A DNA stretch of 51,755 nt, taken from positions 1-51,755 of the forward strand of contig NZ_JALKBX010000014.1 of the NCBI RefSeq assembly GCF_023227745.1, given 5' to 3'. The notes below the pieces were generated by a model that was given only the letters and a program-made list of their open reading frames with translations, did no database searches and was not told where the DNA came from. Shown piece by piece: positions 15,272 through 24,296 of this stretch (within the stretch, counting starts at the first letter, position 1; the number at the start of each line of letters is the position of its first letter). A program made the translations under genes and the position numbers. This DNA is from Natroniella acetigena. Lineage in GTDB: Bacteria > Bacillota > Halanaerobiia > Halobacteroidales > Halobacteroidaceae.

Positions 15272-17908
15272 ATGGAGATTATAATTAGTCATCAACGGAC
15301 TGATTTTGATGGTTTAGCAGCAATGGTGGCTGCTCAAAAAATATATCCGCAAGCAAAAATGGTTTTTGCAGGAGGAACAACAAATAATGTTAAAGAATAT
15401 ATGTCATTATATAAGAATAGAATTCCAATTAAGTATCCAAGTGATATAGATAAATCTCAAGTCACTAAAATTATTATAGTAGACACTAGAGTTGCTTTTC
15501 GGTTGGGAAGTTTCTCTGAATTGGTGCAGCAAGATGAAATAGAGGTTGTAGTTTATGATCATCATTTAAATCGACAAAATTGCTTGCAAGATGTGACAGA
15601 AATAATTGAGCCACTTGGAGCTACTACGACAATTTTAGTAGAGCAAATAAGACAAAGAAAGATTGGTCTAACTTCATTTGAAGCTACTTTGTTTACTTTA
15701 GGAATTTATGAAGATACAGGCTGCTTAGTCTTTAATAGTACGACTGCTCGAGATGCTAAAGTAGTAGCTTATTTATTAGAGTTAGGGGCCAATTTAGAGA
15801 TTGTCGAAAAGTATATTGATTATTCTTTAAATAGGCAACAGCAACAATTATTTAATAAGTTATTAGATTCAGCATATAAAGTTACTAGTAAAGGATTTTG
15901 TATTAGTTTTTTTCAAGCAGAGGTTGAGGAATATATACCTGATATCTCTTTGTTGGCCCATAAGTTAGATGAGTTACATAATGTGGATGCCTTATTCGTA
16001 TTGGTTAAATCAGGAAATAAGGTTTTGATTATTGGACGTAGTAATCATGATAGTATCAATGTCGCTCAGGTTTTAAATTATTTTGGTGGAGGGGGACATG
16101 CTCGAGCTGCTGCAGCAACTATAAAAAGGAATAACGTGCAAGATTTAATTGAGTTACAGCAGGAGCTATTAAAGGTGGCTAAAGAGAATATTGTTCCTAG
16201 TGTTTTAGCTGAGAACATCATGTCTAGTCCTGTCAAGACAGTAACACCTGACACTTCTATGAGAGAAGCAGATGAATTAATGTTGCGTTATGGTCATTCT
16301 GGTCTGGTTGTTGAAGAGAATGAAAGGCTTGTTGGAATTATATCAAGGCGTGATATAGACAAAGTAAGAAATCATAATCTGTTACATGCACCTGTCAAAG
16401 GTTATATGTCAACTAATGTAGTGACTATTGAAGCTGAAACTTCATTAAAGGAAGCTCAAGATTTGATTGTTAAGCATGATATTGGAAGATTACCTGTTAC
16501 TGATCAACAGGGGGAGTTAGTAGGAATTATTACAAGAAGTGATTTATTGAAATTGCTTTATGGAACAGATGATTATATAAAGAATCGACAGAATTTATAT
16601 GGAAGAAGTTTGGTTGAGTTACAGGAGAAACGTTATAATATAGATGAGAAATTAAAGCTAATTAAAGAAAGAATTATGGAAGTGTTAAAGTTGGCTGCTA
16701 GGTTGGCTGATTTTTTAGAGGCTGATCTTTATTTAGTCGGGGGGTTTGTTAGGGATCTCTTGTTAGAACAGGGAAGTTTAGATTTAGACTTAGTAGTAGA
16801 AGGTAATGGTATTAAGTTTGCTAGAAAGTTGGCCCAAGAATTAAATGGTGATCTTAATGTCCATCATGAATTTGAGACAGCAACAATATCTTTAGGTAAT
16901 AATTTGAATTTGGATGTATCTACTACGAGGGTAGAGTATTATTCTGATATTGCTAGCTTACCTGAAATAGAACCCGGTTCTATTCAACAGGATCTTTTTA
17001 GACGTGATTTTACTATTAATGCCTTAGCTATCCAATTAAATCAAGATTCTTTTGGACAATTAGTTGATTTTTTTGATGGGAAGGTTGATTTAGAGCAAGG
17101 ACTTATCAGATTGTTACATAATTTTAGCTTACATGATGACCCGACAAGAATCTTTAGAGGATTAAGATTTGCTAGTCGATATCAATATCAATTTGAGTCT
17201 GAAACTGAAAAGTTAATTAGACAAGCAGTAGATTTAGATGTGGTGGATAAACTGAGTAATAATCGTTTGATTGCTGAAGTAAAAAAAGGATTAAATGATG
17301 CTCAGCCCCTTTCTTTTATTAAATTATTATTTGATTATGACCTTTTATCTTATTTATCTAATAATATAAGCTGGAATCAAACTAAAGAAGAGTTAGCTGT
17401 TAACTTGTCGAAGATTATAGAGTGGTCAGATTCTTTAGCGGTTACCTTTAATATTGAAGAGTGGTTGTTATATTTTACTTTATTAGTAGCTGGGTTGGAA
17501 AAGAAAGAGATCAAAATTTTAGTAGCTGATTTTAATTTAAGTAGTGACTGTTTACAGCGGTTGTTATTTAGTTTAGAGGTTGATCAAGTTATTGAGCAGT
17601 TGTTAGTAGCAGAAAAGAAGAGCAGAATCTACTTTATTTTAAAGGAGTTAGCTATAGAAGATATCTTATTTTTGTTGGCCCGAGAGTCTAAATTAATAGA
17701 GAGAGTTAAGTTATATTTAGAAAATTTGCAGTGGTTAGATATTGAAGTTTCCGGAGAGGATATTATTGATTTAGGATATCAACCTGCTCCTGGCTTTAAG
17801 AAGGTGTTAGAGGAGGTGAAAAAAGCTAAATTGGACGGTGAAGTTGAAGGGTATCAGCAAGAACGTCAATTTTTAGAAGAGTATATTAAAGAAAAGGGGG
17901 TGGAATAA
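15272..17908 (+). CDS. DHH phosphoesterase / CBS / tRNA nucleotidyltransferase fusion
   Basis: 878-residue three-part protein. Residues 1 to about 300: DHH/DHHA1 phosphoesterase (HQRTDFDGLAA, VYDHHLNR, and GGGGHARAAAATI). Residues about 312-430: two CBS domains (ENIMSSPVKTV, VGIISRRDIDK, VGIITRSDLLK), likely adenylate sensors. Residues about 484-700: class II CCA/poly(A) polymerase head (LVGGFVRDLLL, DLDLVVEG, and RRDFTINALA near 577) with its RNA-binding part. This fusion is known from several thermophilic and halophilic anaerobes. It probably matures tRNA 3' ends or adds A. A longer reading from 15152 is rejected because it crosses the lysA terminator; ATG 15272 follows GGGAGGGG. Confidence 0.9.
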   Translation: MEIIISHQRTDFDGLAAMVAAQKIYPQAKMVFAGGTTNNVKEYMSLYKNRIPIKYPSDIDKSQVTKIIIVDTRVAFRLGSFSELVQQDEIEVVVYDHHLNRQNCLQDVTEIIEPLGATTTILVEQIRQRKIGLTSFEATLFTLGIYEDTGCLVFNSTTARDAKVVAYLLELGANLEIVEKYIDYSLNRQQQQLFNKLLDSAYKVTSKGFCISFFQAEVEEYIPDISLLAHKLDELHNVDALFVLVKSGNKVLIIGRSNHDSINVAQVLNYFGGGGHARAAAATIKRNNVQDLIELQQELLKVAKENIVPSVLAENIMSSPVKTVTPDTSMREADELMLRYGHSGLVVEENERLVGIISRRDIDKVRNHNLLHAPVKGYMSTNVVTIEAETSLKEAQDLIVKHDIGRLPVTDQQGELVGIITRSDLLKLLYGTDDYIKNRQNLYGRSLVELQEKRYNIDEKLKLIKERIMEVLKLAARLADFLEADLYLVGGFVRDLLLEQGSLDLDLVVEGNGIKFARKLAQELNGDLNVHHEFETATISLGNNLNLDVSTTRVEYYSDIASLPEIEPGSIQQDLFRRDFTINALAIQLNQDSFGQLVDFFDGKVDLEQGLIRLLHNFSLHDDPTRIFRGLRFASRYQYQFESETEKLIRQAVDLDVVDKLSNNRLIAEVKKGLNDAQPLSFIKLLFDYDLLSYLSNNISWNQTKEELAVNLSKIIEWSDSLAVTFNIEEWLLYFTLLVAGLEKKEIKILVADFNLSSDCLQRLLFSLEVDQVIEQLLVAEKKSRIYFILKELAIEDILFLLARESKLIERVKLYLENLQWLDIEVSGEDIIDLGYQPAPGFKKVLEEVKKAKLDGEVEGYQQERQFLEEYIKEKGVE

Positions 17909-18522
17909 TGAATATGACAGCTCAACTCATATTATTGTTACCGATATTATTACTGTCTTTGTCCTTGCATGAGTATGCACATGGAAAGATGGCTGATTTA
18001 TTAGGTGATCCGACACCTAAAATGACAGGAAGATTAACTCTAAATCCTATGGCTCATTTAAGTTTAATAGGAACATTAGTTTTAATTATGACTAGACGTT
18101 TCGGCTGGGCCAAGCCGGTTCAGGTTAATCCTCGTTATTTTGATGACAAAAGAAAAGGGATGATGTTAGTTGGCTTAGCTGGTCCGTTAGCTAATATTAC
18201 TTTAGCAATAACAATTACCTTTTTATTTAGGAGTTTAGGGCCAATATTATACCAATTTGTTGACCGGAGAATTATTGAAACTTTATTTATTAATGGAATA
18301 TTACTTAATTTGGGATTGGCTGTCTTCAATTCAATTCCAGTACCACCTTTAGATGGCTCAAAAATTTTAAAAGGAATAATACCAAGAAAGTATGATAATA
18401 TCTTTCGAAATTTAGAAGCATATGGACCATTTTTTTTATTATTTGCAGTTTTTACAGGGCTGATTGGTAGAATAATTCTACCAATTATTAATATATTATT
18501 TAATTTATTAGTAAGGATTTAA
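17908..18522 (+). CDS. site-2 protease family (M50) membrane metalloprotease
   Basis: 204-residue polytopic membrane protein, YwhC/FtsH-independent M50 type. The zinc site HEYAH (LSLHEYAHGKMADLLGD) lies at about residues 22-26, and the distal ligand motif NSIPVPPLDGSKIL at about residue 141. NPMAHLSLIGTL and VGLAGPLANI are also typical. No PDZ or CBS domain is present. Its ATG overlaps the stop codon of the fusion gene upstream by 1 nt. The substrate is unknown. Confidence 0.9.
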   Translation: MNMTAQLILLLPILLLSLSLHEYAHGKMADLLGDPTPKMTGRLTLNPMAHLSLIGTLVLIMTRRFGWAKPVQVNPRYFDDKRKGMMLVGLAGPLANITLAITITFLFRSLGPILYQFVDRRIIETLFINGILLNLGLAVFNSIPVPPLDGSKILKGIIPRKYDNIFRNLEAYGPFFLLFAVFTGLIGRIILPIINILFNLLVRI

Positions 18523-18547
18523 GCTTAAAGGAGTAGGAGGAATTATT

Positions 18548-19540
18548 ATGGAAAAGAAAGGAACAATTTTGAGTGGGATGCGCCCTACAGGAAAGTTACA
18601 TTTAGGTCATTTAATTGGGGTCTTAAATAATTGGAGGAATCTTCAACAGGAATACAATTGTATTTTTGAGATAGCTGATTGGCATGCACTGACAACAAAA
18701 TATGATCAGACTGAAAATATAAAGAATGATATTAGAGAAATGGTGATTGATTGGATTAGTGCGGGGATTGATCCTGAAGAGAGTACTATCTTTGTTCAAT
18801 CTGATGTACCTGAAATTGCGGAGTTAAATCTATTATTATCAATGATTGTTTCTGTATCTAGATTAGAAAGAAATCCAACATATAAAGAACAGGTACAAGA
18901 GTTAGGGGTTAAGGGCTCTATTCCTTTTGGTCTATTGGAATATCCAGTCTTACAAGCAGCAGATATCTTGATTCATAAAGCAGATACAGTACCTGTTGGG
19001 GAAGATCAATTACCACATATTGAAATTACTAGAGAGATTGCACGTAGATTTAATCACTTATATGAAGAAATTTTTCCTGAACCGGAACCGAAATTAGGAC
19101 AGGTTCCTAAGTTATTAGGGTTAGATGGACGGAAGATGAGCAAAAGTTATGGTAATGCTATTTATTTAGCTGACGGGTCAACAGAGATTGCTGACAAGGT
19201 CAAGCAGATGGTGACAGATCCAGAAAGAATAAGATTAAAAGATCCAGGTAACCCTGAAGTCTGTTCTGTCTATGATTATCATCAGCTCTTTAATTGTGAA
19301 GAGATTGAAGAACTTGCTCAAGGATGCTCTACTGCTGAGATTGGTTGTATGGATTGTAAGCAGAAATTAGCTGATCTGTTGACCGATTATTTAGTTGATG
19401 TTCATCAAAAACGAGAAGAACTAAAAGCTGATCCAGAATTAATAGATCAAATCTTAGCTGAAGGAGCTAGCAAAGCACGCCAGACAGCTCAACAGACATT
19501 AAAAGAGGTTAAAGAGGCGATGAATTTAGTTTATTCTTAA
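18548..19540 (+). CDS. trpS: tryptophanyl-tRNA synthetase
   Basis: Class Ic aminoacyl-tRNA synthetase, 330 residues. The HIGH-type motif is PTGKLHLGHLIG near the N-terminus, and the KMSKS loop GRKMSKSYGN is near residue 197. The AGEDQ-type tryptophan-binding region appears as VGEDQLPHIE. RBS AGGAGTAGGAGG precedes ATG 18548. It follows the M50 protease gene by 25 nt, the same order as in many clostridia. Confidence 0.96.
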   Translation: MEKKGTILSGMRPTGKLHLGHLIGVLNNWRNLQQEYNCIFEIADWHALTTKYDQTENIKNDIREMVIDWISAGIDPEESTIFVQSDVPEIAELNLLLSMIVSVSRLERNPTYKEQVQELGVKGSIPFGLLEYPVLQAADILIHKADTVPVGEDQLPHIEITREIARRFNHLYEEIFPEPEPKLGQVPKLLGLDGRKMSKSYGNAIYLADGSTEIADKVKQMVTDPERIRLKDPGNPEVCSVYDYHQLFNCEEIEELAQGCSTAEIGCMDCKQKLADLLTDYLVDVHQKREELKADPELIDQILAEGASKARQTAQQTLKEVKEAMNLVYS

Positions 19541-19551
19541 TTACAAAATAG

Positions 19552-19775
19552 CTTCACAATTGACAATTGACGGAATGTACAATTTACAATTAAAGATTAA
19601 ATTCTTAAAAGCTTAAGTTCTTAAAAGATTAAGTTCTTAAAAGATTAAGTTCTTTGAAGAACCTTGTGGCAACAAGCTTTGGTTGACTTTGATTATAAGA
19701 TTTAAGGTTTTTAATTGTCCATTGTCCATTGTCCATTGTCCATTGTCCATTGTCAATTGTACATTGTAAATTGTA
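19552..19775. repeat. intergenic repeat island with 7-bp ATTGTNN units
   Basis: Between trpS and scpA. The right part (19713-19775) is a run of 7-bp units: ATTGTCC about five times, then ATTGTCA, ATTGTAC, ATTGTAA, ATTGTAG. The left edge (19555-19590) carries the reverse-complement units (ACAATTGACAATTGAC, TACAATTTACAATTA), so the island has inverted ends. In between are three copies of a TTCTTAAAAGATTAAG unit and a GCTTTGG stretch. The same 7-mer recurs at 34197-34226 and 36370-36810. No promoter is obvious. Confidence 0.8.
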
Positions 19776-19795
19776 GACTAAGATGGGGTGAGATT

Positions 19796-20575
19796 ATGGG
19801 TTATCAAATTAAAATTGATACCTTTGAAGGGCCAATTGATTTATTATTACATTTATTGAAGAAGAATAAAGTAGAGATCTGTGATATTAAAATTTCTGAG
19901 ATCACGGAGCAGTACTTAAACTACATTAATAGAATGCAGCAGTTTGATTTAAATATAGCTAGTGAATTTTTAGTGATGGCAACGAAGTTAATGGAGATTA
20001 AGGCCCACACTCTCTTACCTAGTCCTAAAGAAGAAGGTGAAGATGAGGTTGATCTTAAACAGCAGTTAGTAGAACGGTTACTGGAGTATAAAAAATATAA
20101 ACAGCTAGCAACTCAACTACAAGAATTTGAAGAAGAGCAACAGGAAAGATATACTCGAAATGTAGCTCCTTTATTGGGTAACTTGGAATTTGAAGCAGAA
20201 AATCCGTTAGAAGATGTAGAGCTTGAACAATTTGTGGCAGCATTTGAGAAGGTAATTAAGCGAGCTACAATTAAAAAGAAACAACAAGAAGAGAAAGATC
20301 CAAAACAGGAAGAAAAGCTATCATATTTGACTCCAGAACAGGTTACAATTAGTGAGCAAAAAGAATATATTAGAAAGAGTTTAGTTGTTGCAGGAGGAGA
20401 AATTAATTCTTTAGATTTGTTTTTAGAATTAGATTCTAGGCTGGAAATTGTTGTGACTTTCATGGCTTTATTAGAACTAATTAAAAGGCAAGAGATAAAG
20501 ATTAAACAGGACTTTAATTTTTCTGAGATTAAGATTTATTATACAGGGATGGTGTCAAATGTTAGAACAATCTGA
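19796..20575 (+). CDS. scpA: segregation and condensation protein A
   Basis: Kleisin subunit of the bacterial SMC-ScpAB condensin, 259 residues, binding Smc heads and ScpB. The N-terminal YQIKIDTFEGPIDLLLHLL and the following DISEITEQYL-like segment (KISEITEQYLNYI) are diagnostic. A Glu/Lys-rich linker leads to a winged-helix C-terminus. ATG 19796 has GGGGTGAG upstream. A longer in-frame reading from 19715 would translate the 7-bp repeats and is rejected. It overlaps scpB by 17 nt, and smc lies 5 kb downstream. Confidence 0.95.
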   Translation: MGYQIKIDTFEGPIDLLLHLLKKNKVEICDIKISEITEQYLNYINRMQQFDLNIASEFLVMATKLMEIKAHTLLPSPKEEGEDEVDLKQQLVERLLEYKKYKQLATQLQEFEEEQQERYTRNVAPLLGNLEFEAENPLEDVELEQFVAAFEKVIKRATIKKKQQEEKDPKQEEKLSYLTPEQVTISEQKEYIRKSLVVAGGEINSLDLFLELDSRLEIVVTFMALLELIKRQEIKIKQDFNFSEIKIYYTGMVSNVRTI

Positions 20576-21122
20576 ATTAAAAGCTGCTATTGAAGCATTA
20601 TTATTTATGGCAATTGAGCCATTACAGATTAAAGAACTAAAAAAAACAATAAAAGCAGACATAGCTGAGGTCAAGGAAATATTAGAAGAAATTAAGATAG
20701 ATTATAATCAACAAGATAAAGGGATAGAATTGGTTAAGGTAAATCATGGTTATCAGTTACAGACTAAAGCCAAGTATGCTTCTATTATTAAGGACTTTCA
20801 TCAACCAGAAGTAACTAAGGCCCTTAGTCAGGCGGCGTTAGAGACTTTGGCTATCGTTGCTTATAAACAGCCAGTTACTAGAGCAGAGATTGAAGATATT
20901 AGGGGAGTAAATGTAGAAAAGGCATTAAAGACATTACAAAAGAGGGGTCTCATATCTGAACAAGGTCGTAAGGATGCAATTGGGAAACCGATTATTTATG
21001 GAACAACTGCTCAATTTCTTGAGTATTTAGGGTTAGAAAGTTTAGATGATTTGCCTCAACCAGAGGAGTTTGTCAAATTAAATAATGAAGAATTAGAAGA
21101 GATTAAGCCAGATGCTAATTAG
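20559..21122 (+). CDS. scpB: segregation and condensation protein B
   Basis: 187-residue ScpB with two winged-helix domains. The conserved EALLFMAIEPL start and the central LSQAALETLAIVAYKQPVTRAEIEDIRGV and GRKDAIGKPIIYGTT segments are clear. It dimerises and binds ScpA in the condensin. The start overlaps the scpA 3' end. The stop codon is inside the terminator stem. Confidence 0.96.
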   Translation: MLEQSELKAAIEALLFMAIEPLQIKELKKTIKADIAEVKEILEEIKIDYNQQDKGIELVKVNHGYQLQTKAKYASIIKDFHQPEVTKALSQAALETLAIVAYKQPVTRAEIEDIRGVNVEKALKTLQKRGLISEQGRKDAIGKPIIYGTTAQFLEYLGLESLDDLPQPEEFVKLNNEELEEIKPDAN

Positions 21123-21138
21123 CATCTGGCTTTTTTTC
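21106..21138 (+). terminator. intrinsic terminator of scpAB
   Basis: 13-bp stem AGCCAGATGCTAA / TTAGCATCTGGCT followed by TTTTTTT; it includes the scpB stop codon. A short run of AAACTC hexamers (about 21171-21200) follows in the intergenic space. Confidence 0.92.
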
Positions 21139-21284
21139 TTATGTTTATTTTTGAAGTTTTTGTTTTGACTTAAACTTAAACTCAAACTCAAACTCAAACT
21201 ATGACTGGAGTTCATTTTGTTTACTGTGTATATTTGAATTTAAGCGAGGGGAAAATAAGGATTATAGGTTAGAAGGTGATAATA

Positions 21285-21911
21285 ATGTCTTATCTGTTGA
21301 GTTTAATCGTTTTAATAATTATGGCAATTTTCTTTTGGGTACCAATTAAAATTGAGGTAGATTTTGAGCGACAGCAAGAAAAGAATAACTTAGATCTTAA
21401 GTTATCGATATTATTTATTAATTATAAATTGAATTTATCATATCTGGAAATCAAGAAATTATTATCACTGCCGACTTTAGAAATTGAAGGTGATCTGAAT
21501 AGTATCTTTATAGATAAGGTAGATGTTACTGAGAAATTAGATCAAAATGAATTAAAAAAGTTATATAACTTTTTTAAAAGATCGTATCGACTTAATAAAC
21601 GAGTTAAAACTTTTTTAGTTTTAACTCATAATTGTCAATCTTTTTTATGGAAGACAAGCTTTGGCTTAGTTAACCCTGCTCATACTGGGTTAGTTACAGG
21701 TGGTTTATGGGCTTTTAAAAGTTCAGTAATTGGCTTTTTACAAGAGTATTTGGAGTTCAAAACGTTACCTTGTGTTCAAGTAAAGCCAAATTTTAATCGG
21801 AAGCAACCAGTAAGAATAGAACTTAAAGGTATATTTGAATTTAAATTAGTTAATATTATACATATAGGTATTAAAATTATTTGGTATGAGATTAAAAGGA
21901 GGATTAAATAA
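21285..21911 (+). CDS. DUF2953 membrane-anchored protein
   Basis: 208-residue protein with one N-terminal transmembrane helix (YLLSLIVLIIMAIFFWVPI). A DUF2953-type domain ends with SFGLVNPAHTGLVTGGLWAFKSSV and VQVKPNFNRKQPVRIELKGIFEFKL. This family regularly precedes ytfJ in spore formers; its function is unknown. ATG 21285 is preferred to GTG 21276 because AGAAGGTGAT then serves as ribosome site. It ends 1 nt before the ytfJ start. Confidence 0.8.
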   Translation: MSYLLSLIVLIIMAIFFWVPIKIEVDFERQQEKNNLDLKLSILFINYKLNLSYLEIKKLLSLPTLEIEGDLNSIFIDKVDVTEKLDQNELKKLYNFFKRSYRLNKRVKTFLVLTHNCQSFLWKTSFGLVNPAHTGLVTGGLWAFKSSVIGFLQEYLEFKTLPCVQVKPNFNRKQPVRIELKGIFEFKLVNIIHIGIKIIWYEIKRRIK

Positions 21912-21912
21912 A

Positions 21913-22323
21913 ATGGATGATCATCCAATTGAAACATTGATGAATACAGCAATGGGAAATATAAAGAAGATGGTTGATGTCAATACAATTGTTGGTGATG
22001 CAGTTGAAACAAAGGATGGAAGTGTAATTATTCCAATTTCAAAGGTTAATTTTGGATTTGCAGCAGGGGGAGGAGAATATAGTAGCAAGGAAAATAAGAA
22101 GAATAGTTCTGAGGAGCCAAAATTTAGTGGAGGAAGTGGAGCAGGTGTAATGTTACAGCCAATGGCTTTTTTAGTTGTCAAGGAAAATCAGGTTAGACTA
22201 TTACCCGTTAATGATAATGCAGTTATAGAACGTTTAATTAATATTGCTCCTGAGTTGATTGAACAGATTAAAGGGTTTTCTAAGAAGGATAATAATGGAG
22301 AGATGAGAAATAGAGGATTTTAA
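21913..22323 (+). CDS. ytfJ: sporulation protein YtfJ (GerW family)
   Basis: 136-residue YtfJ/GerW protein. Signatures: HPIETLMNTAMGNIKKMVDVNTIVGD, DGSVIIPISKVNFGFAAGGGEY, a low-complexity Ser/Gly/Lys linker, GGSGAGVMLQPMAFLVV and VRLLPV. In Bacillus it is made in the forespore and affects germination. ATG 21913 follows AAAGGAGGA, which lies in the end of the DUF2953 gene. Confidence 0.92.
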   Translation: MDDHPIETLMNTAMGNIKKMVDVNTIVGDAVETKDGSVIIPISKVNFGFAAGGGEYSSKENKKNSSEEPKFSGGSGAGVMLQPMAFLVVKENQVRLLPVNDNAVIERLINIAPELIEQIKGFSKKDNNGEMRNRGF

Positions 22324-22367
22324 TTTTAGCTTAGTTAGGAACAGTAAGTGAAAATAGGGGGTAATCT

Positions 22368-23495
22368 ATGAAAAATAAAAAATATTATAGTATATTAATC
22401 ATACTCTTTTATTTAGTATTAGTAAGCAATCAACAAGCAGTAGCTCAGCCTCAAGTGAATGCTAGAGCTGCTATTTTAATAGATGCTGAAACGGGGAAAG
22501 TACTTTATAATAAAAATATGCATGAGGTGCGTCCTCCAGCCAGTACAACTAAAATAATGACTGGAATATTGGCAATTGAGTATGGGAATTTAGCAGAACA
22601 GGTTAGTGCTAGTAATAGAGCAGCTTATGAAGGAGGCTCCTCTATCCATTTAATTCCTGAAGAGACTCTAACTTTACGTGAGTTAGTTTATGGTCTATTA
22701 GTTAAATCAGGAAATGATGCTGCAGTAGCTATTGCTGAACATATAGGTGGATCAGTAGAAGAATTTGCTGAGATAATGAATCAGAAGGCAAGAGAGGTAG
22801 GAGCATTACAAACCACTTTTAAGAATCCAAATGGTTTACCTCAAGAAGGTCATTTGACGACAGCTTATGATTTGGCCCAAATTACTCGTTATGCATTAGA
22901 AAATGATTTTTTTGCTGAAGTAGTTGCCACTCCTAAAAAAAGAATCTCCTGGCCGGGTAATGCCTGGGATAGAATTTTGATTAATACGAATAGGTTACTG
23001 ACTCGTTCAGAGATGGTAGATGGGGTTAAGACAGGTTATACATCAGCAGCAGGAAAGTGTTTAGTGGCTTCTGCTACCAAGAACGGACAGCAATTAATCA
23101 GTGTTGTTTTAAAAGGTGGAGATGTATGGAATGATTCTTTGACATTGTTAAGTTATGGATTTAATAATTATAGTAAAGTTGATATTATAACTAAAGGAGA
23201 GTTAATTAAAGAAATAGAGTTTAGAAATGGTAAGCAGCTGGGGCTAAAAGCAGCAGATGAATTTAGGTTGGCAATAGATAATGAGAGTCAAATAAATTTA
23301 AAACAGGTTATAGATCTCAATCAAGATATTCGATTACCTGTTGAAGTTGGAGAAAAGGTAGGAAAGTTATCTATTTATGATAGTGATGAGCAGTTGTTAG
23401 GTCGAGTTGATTTAATAGCAGATAGAGATATTGAAGCTTCAGCGTGGATTAATTTTTGGCGAAGATTAACGTCGATAGTGCAGACTTATTTTTAA
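22368..23495 (+). CDS. D-alanyl-D-alanine carboxypeptidase (second S11 family member)
   Basis: 375-residue exported penicillin-binding protein with a signal peptide (hydrophobic 8-24, cleavage after AVA). Active-site motifs: STTK (Ser59, Lys62), SGN (114-116) and KTG (221-223). The C-terminal beta domain is followed by an amphipathic anchor-like end. Its place between ytfJ and rluB parallels dacB of Bacillus, which lies between the scpAB and rluB genes and acts on spore cortex, so a DacB-like role is likely. It is a paralogue of the gene at 215-1399. Confidence 0.93.
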   Translation: MKNKKYYSILIILFYLVLVSNQQAVAQPQVNARAAILIDAETGKVLYNKNMHEVRPPASTTKIMTGILAIEYGNLAEQVSASNRAAYEGGSSIHLIPEETLTLRELVYGLLVKSGNDAAVAIAEHIGGSVEEFAEIMNQKAREVGALQTTFKNPNGLPQEGHLTTAYDLAQITRYALENDFFAEVVATPKKRISWPGNAWDRILINTNRLLTRSEMVDGVKTGYTSAAGKCLVASATKNGQQLISVVLKGGDVWNDSLTLLSYGFNNYSKVDIITKGELIKEIEFRNGKQLGLKAADEFRLAIDNESQINLKQVIDLNQDIRLPVEVGEKVGKLSIYDSDEQLLGRVDLIADRDIEASAWINFWRRLTSIVQTYF

Positions 23496-23564
23496 GGAAG
23501 GAACTTCAGCAGCTATCGTGAATATAATCAAAGGAACAAAATTATTTAATTGAGGTGATAGTTG

Positions 23565-24296
23565 ATGGAGCGTTTACAAAAAGTAATGGCTAAAGCAGGA
23601 GTAGCATCGCGGAGACAGAGTGAGAAGTTAATTGCAGCAGGAAGAGTAAAGGTCAATGGAAAGGTAGTTACTGAATTAGGAAGTAAGGTTGATCCTGATC
23701 AGGATCAAATTGAAGTTGATGGTGAGCAAATAACTAAAGAAAAACTGGTTTATATTTTGTTAAATAAACCACAAGGTTGCGTTACGACTGCTGATGATCC
23801 TCATGGAAGAAGGACGGTCTTGGATTTAATTAAGGTTAAACAACGGGTTTATCCAGTAGGAAGATTAGATTATGATACGGAAGGATTGTTACTTTTGACT
23901 AATGATGGTGATGTAACTTATGCTTTAACACATCCTAGCCATCAGGTTACTAAGAAATATATAGCTACAGTTAAAGGTGTTCCTAACCAAGGAAATTTAA
24001 AAGCACTAGAAAGAGGGATTAAATTAGCTGATGGTTGGACAGCACCGGCTGAAGTAGAACTAGTAGTTAATTTTAGTGAGCGAGCAATTTTATCTTTAGA
24101 AATTCATGAAGGTAGGAAGCATCAAGTAAAGAGAATGTGTAGAGCAGTTGGACATCCAGTTCAAGAATTAAAAAGGATTAAGATGGGGCCTTTAGAGTTA
24201 GATGATGATTTAAAGTTAGGAGATTATAGATTTTTAAGAAAGAATGAAATAAAGCAGTTAAGGGAGCTTGCCAAGAAAGTAAAGGAAAATGAGTAA
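23565..24296 (+). CDS. rluB: 23S rRNA pseudouridine synthase RluB-like
   Basis: 243-residue RsuA-family pseudouridine synthase. An N-terminal S4 RNA-binding domain (ERLQKVMAKAGVASRRQSEKL) is followed by the catalytic GRLDYDTEGLLLLTNDGD with the essential Asp, and EGRKHQVKRMCRAVGHPV. ATG 23565 after TGAGGTGATA is preferred to TTG 23562. It overlaps the next gene by 8 nt. Confidence 0.93.
   Translation: MERLQKVMAKAGVASRRQSEKLIAAGRVKVNGKVVTELGSKVDPDQDQIEVDGEQITKEKLVYILLNKPQGCVTTADDPHGRRTVLDLIKVKQRVYPVGRLDYDTEGLLLLTNDGDVTYALTHPSHQVTKKYIATVKGVPNQGNLKALERGIKLADGWTAPAEVELVVNFSERAILSLEIHEGRKHQVKRMCRAVGHPVQELKRIKMGPLELDDDLKLGDYRFLRKNEIKQLRELAKKVKENE

Noticed and set aside
19715-19795. 27-residue N-terminal extension of ScpA
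   Set aside because: It is the translation of the ATTGTCC heptamer repeats; the conserved ScpA start is at 19796 behind GGGGTGAG.
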